A stretch of 64,000 bases of DNA from Tubulanus polymorphus (Eukaryota > Nemertea > Palaeonemertea > Tubulaniformes > Tubulanidae): positions 26,244,650 to 26,308,649 of the forward strand of contig NC_134026.1 in the NCBI RefSeq assembly GCF_964204645.1, read 5' to 3'. Below are positions 63,947 through 64,000 of the stretch, piece by piece. Both the position numbers and the translations under genes were made by a program. Every line of letters starts with the position of its first letter. The stretch's first letter is position 1. The notes beneath the pieces were generated by a model. It was given only the letters and a program-made list of their open reading frames with translations. It did not search any database and was not told the origin of the DNA.

Positions 63947-64000
63947 GTAAGCTCCGTTTCAACGGATTCGTTATTTTGAAAGAAAAATAGGTATCGTATT

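Overview
The window is eukaryotic genomic DNA: AT-rich, with many small introns (GT..AG) and genes on both strands. The gene set (TRPV channel, CIMIP2/FAM166 ciliary protein, LAT-type SLC7 transporter, GTF3C3, PHETA, OSBP, MZT2, AACS) points to an invertebrate bilaterian, probably a marine one; the phylum cannot be fixed from this sequence. All gene models were built by hand from reading frames, splice signals and family knowledge, and every multi-exon model closes in phase. LAYOUT. 1-14.6 kb is gene-poor and holds one single-exon gene (1657-2088, minus) for a small single-pass membrane protein of KCNE-like topology. 14.65-24 kb is compact: GTF3C3 (TFIIIC subunit, 24 exons, minus), PHETA/sesquipedalian (plus), a doubtful small ORF (minus) and an HCFC1R1-like gene (plus). 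24-36 kb holds OSBP (13 coding exons, minus, about 2.4 kb of probable 3' UTR), which shares a 550-bp head-to-head promoter region with MZT2 (plus). 36.5-41.6 kb is acetoacetyl-CoA synthetase (17 coding exons, minus). 44.3-53.0 kb is an SLC7 amino-acid transporter locus (minus): one set of eight downstream exons preceded by three tandem, homologous first coding exons. 54.5-58.4 kb is a CIMIP2B/FAM166B-like gene (minus) with two possible first exons. 59.1 kb to the right edge is a TRPV channel (plus), cut off at the end of the window. MAIN OBSERVATION. The three SLC7 first exons (47667-48228, 51389-51920, 52507-53002) each encode a distinct cytoplasmic tail, TM1-TM3 with the substrate-binding GSG motif, the cysteine expected to bond the SLC3A2-type heavy chain, and the start of TM4. 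All end in the same splice phase and only one downstream body is visible. This looks like a UGT1/protocadherin-style variable-first-exon transporter, in which promoter choice would swap half of the substrate pocket; one variant carries GSGPF in place of GSGIF. MOBILE DNA. One element family occurs twice, with terminal inverted repeats and 9-bp target duplications: an 847-bp copy between two of the SLC7 promoters and a 115-bp internally deleted copy upstream of AACS. The interior of the longer copy looks like captured promoter or first-exon DNA. A GC-rich perfect 47-bp inverted repeat lies at 54.23 kb and a larger fold-back element lies in the presumed 5' intron of PHETA. WORKING TOGETHER. The genes do not form a pathway. 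PHETA and OSBP both act in phosphoinositide-dependent Golgi/endosome traffic, and the TRPV and CIMIP2 genes are both of types used in ciliated cells, but nothing in the sequence shows co-regulation beyond the two head-to-head promoter regions.
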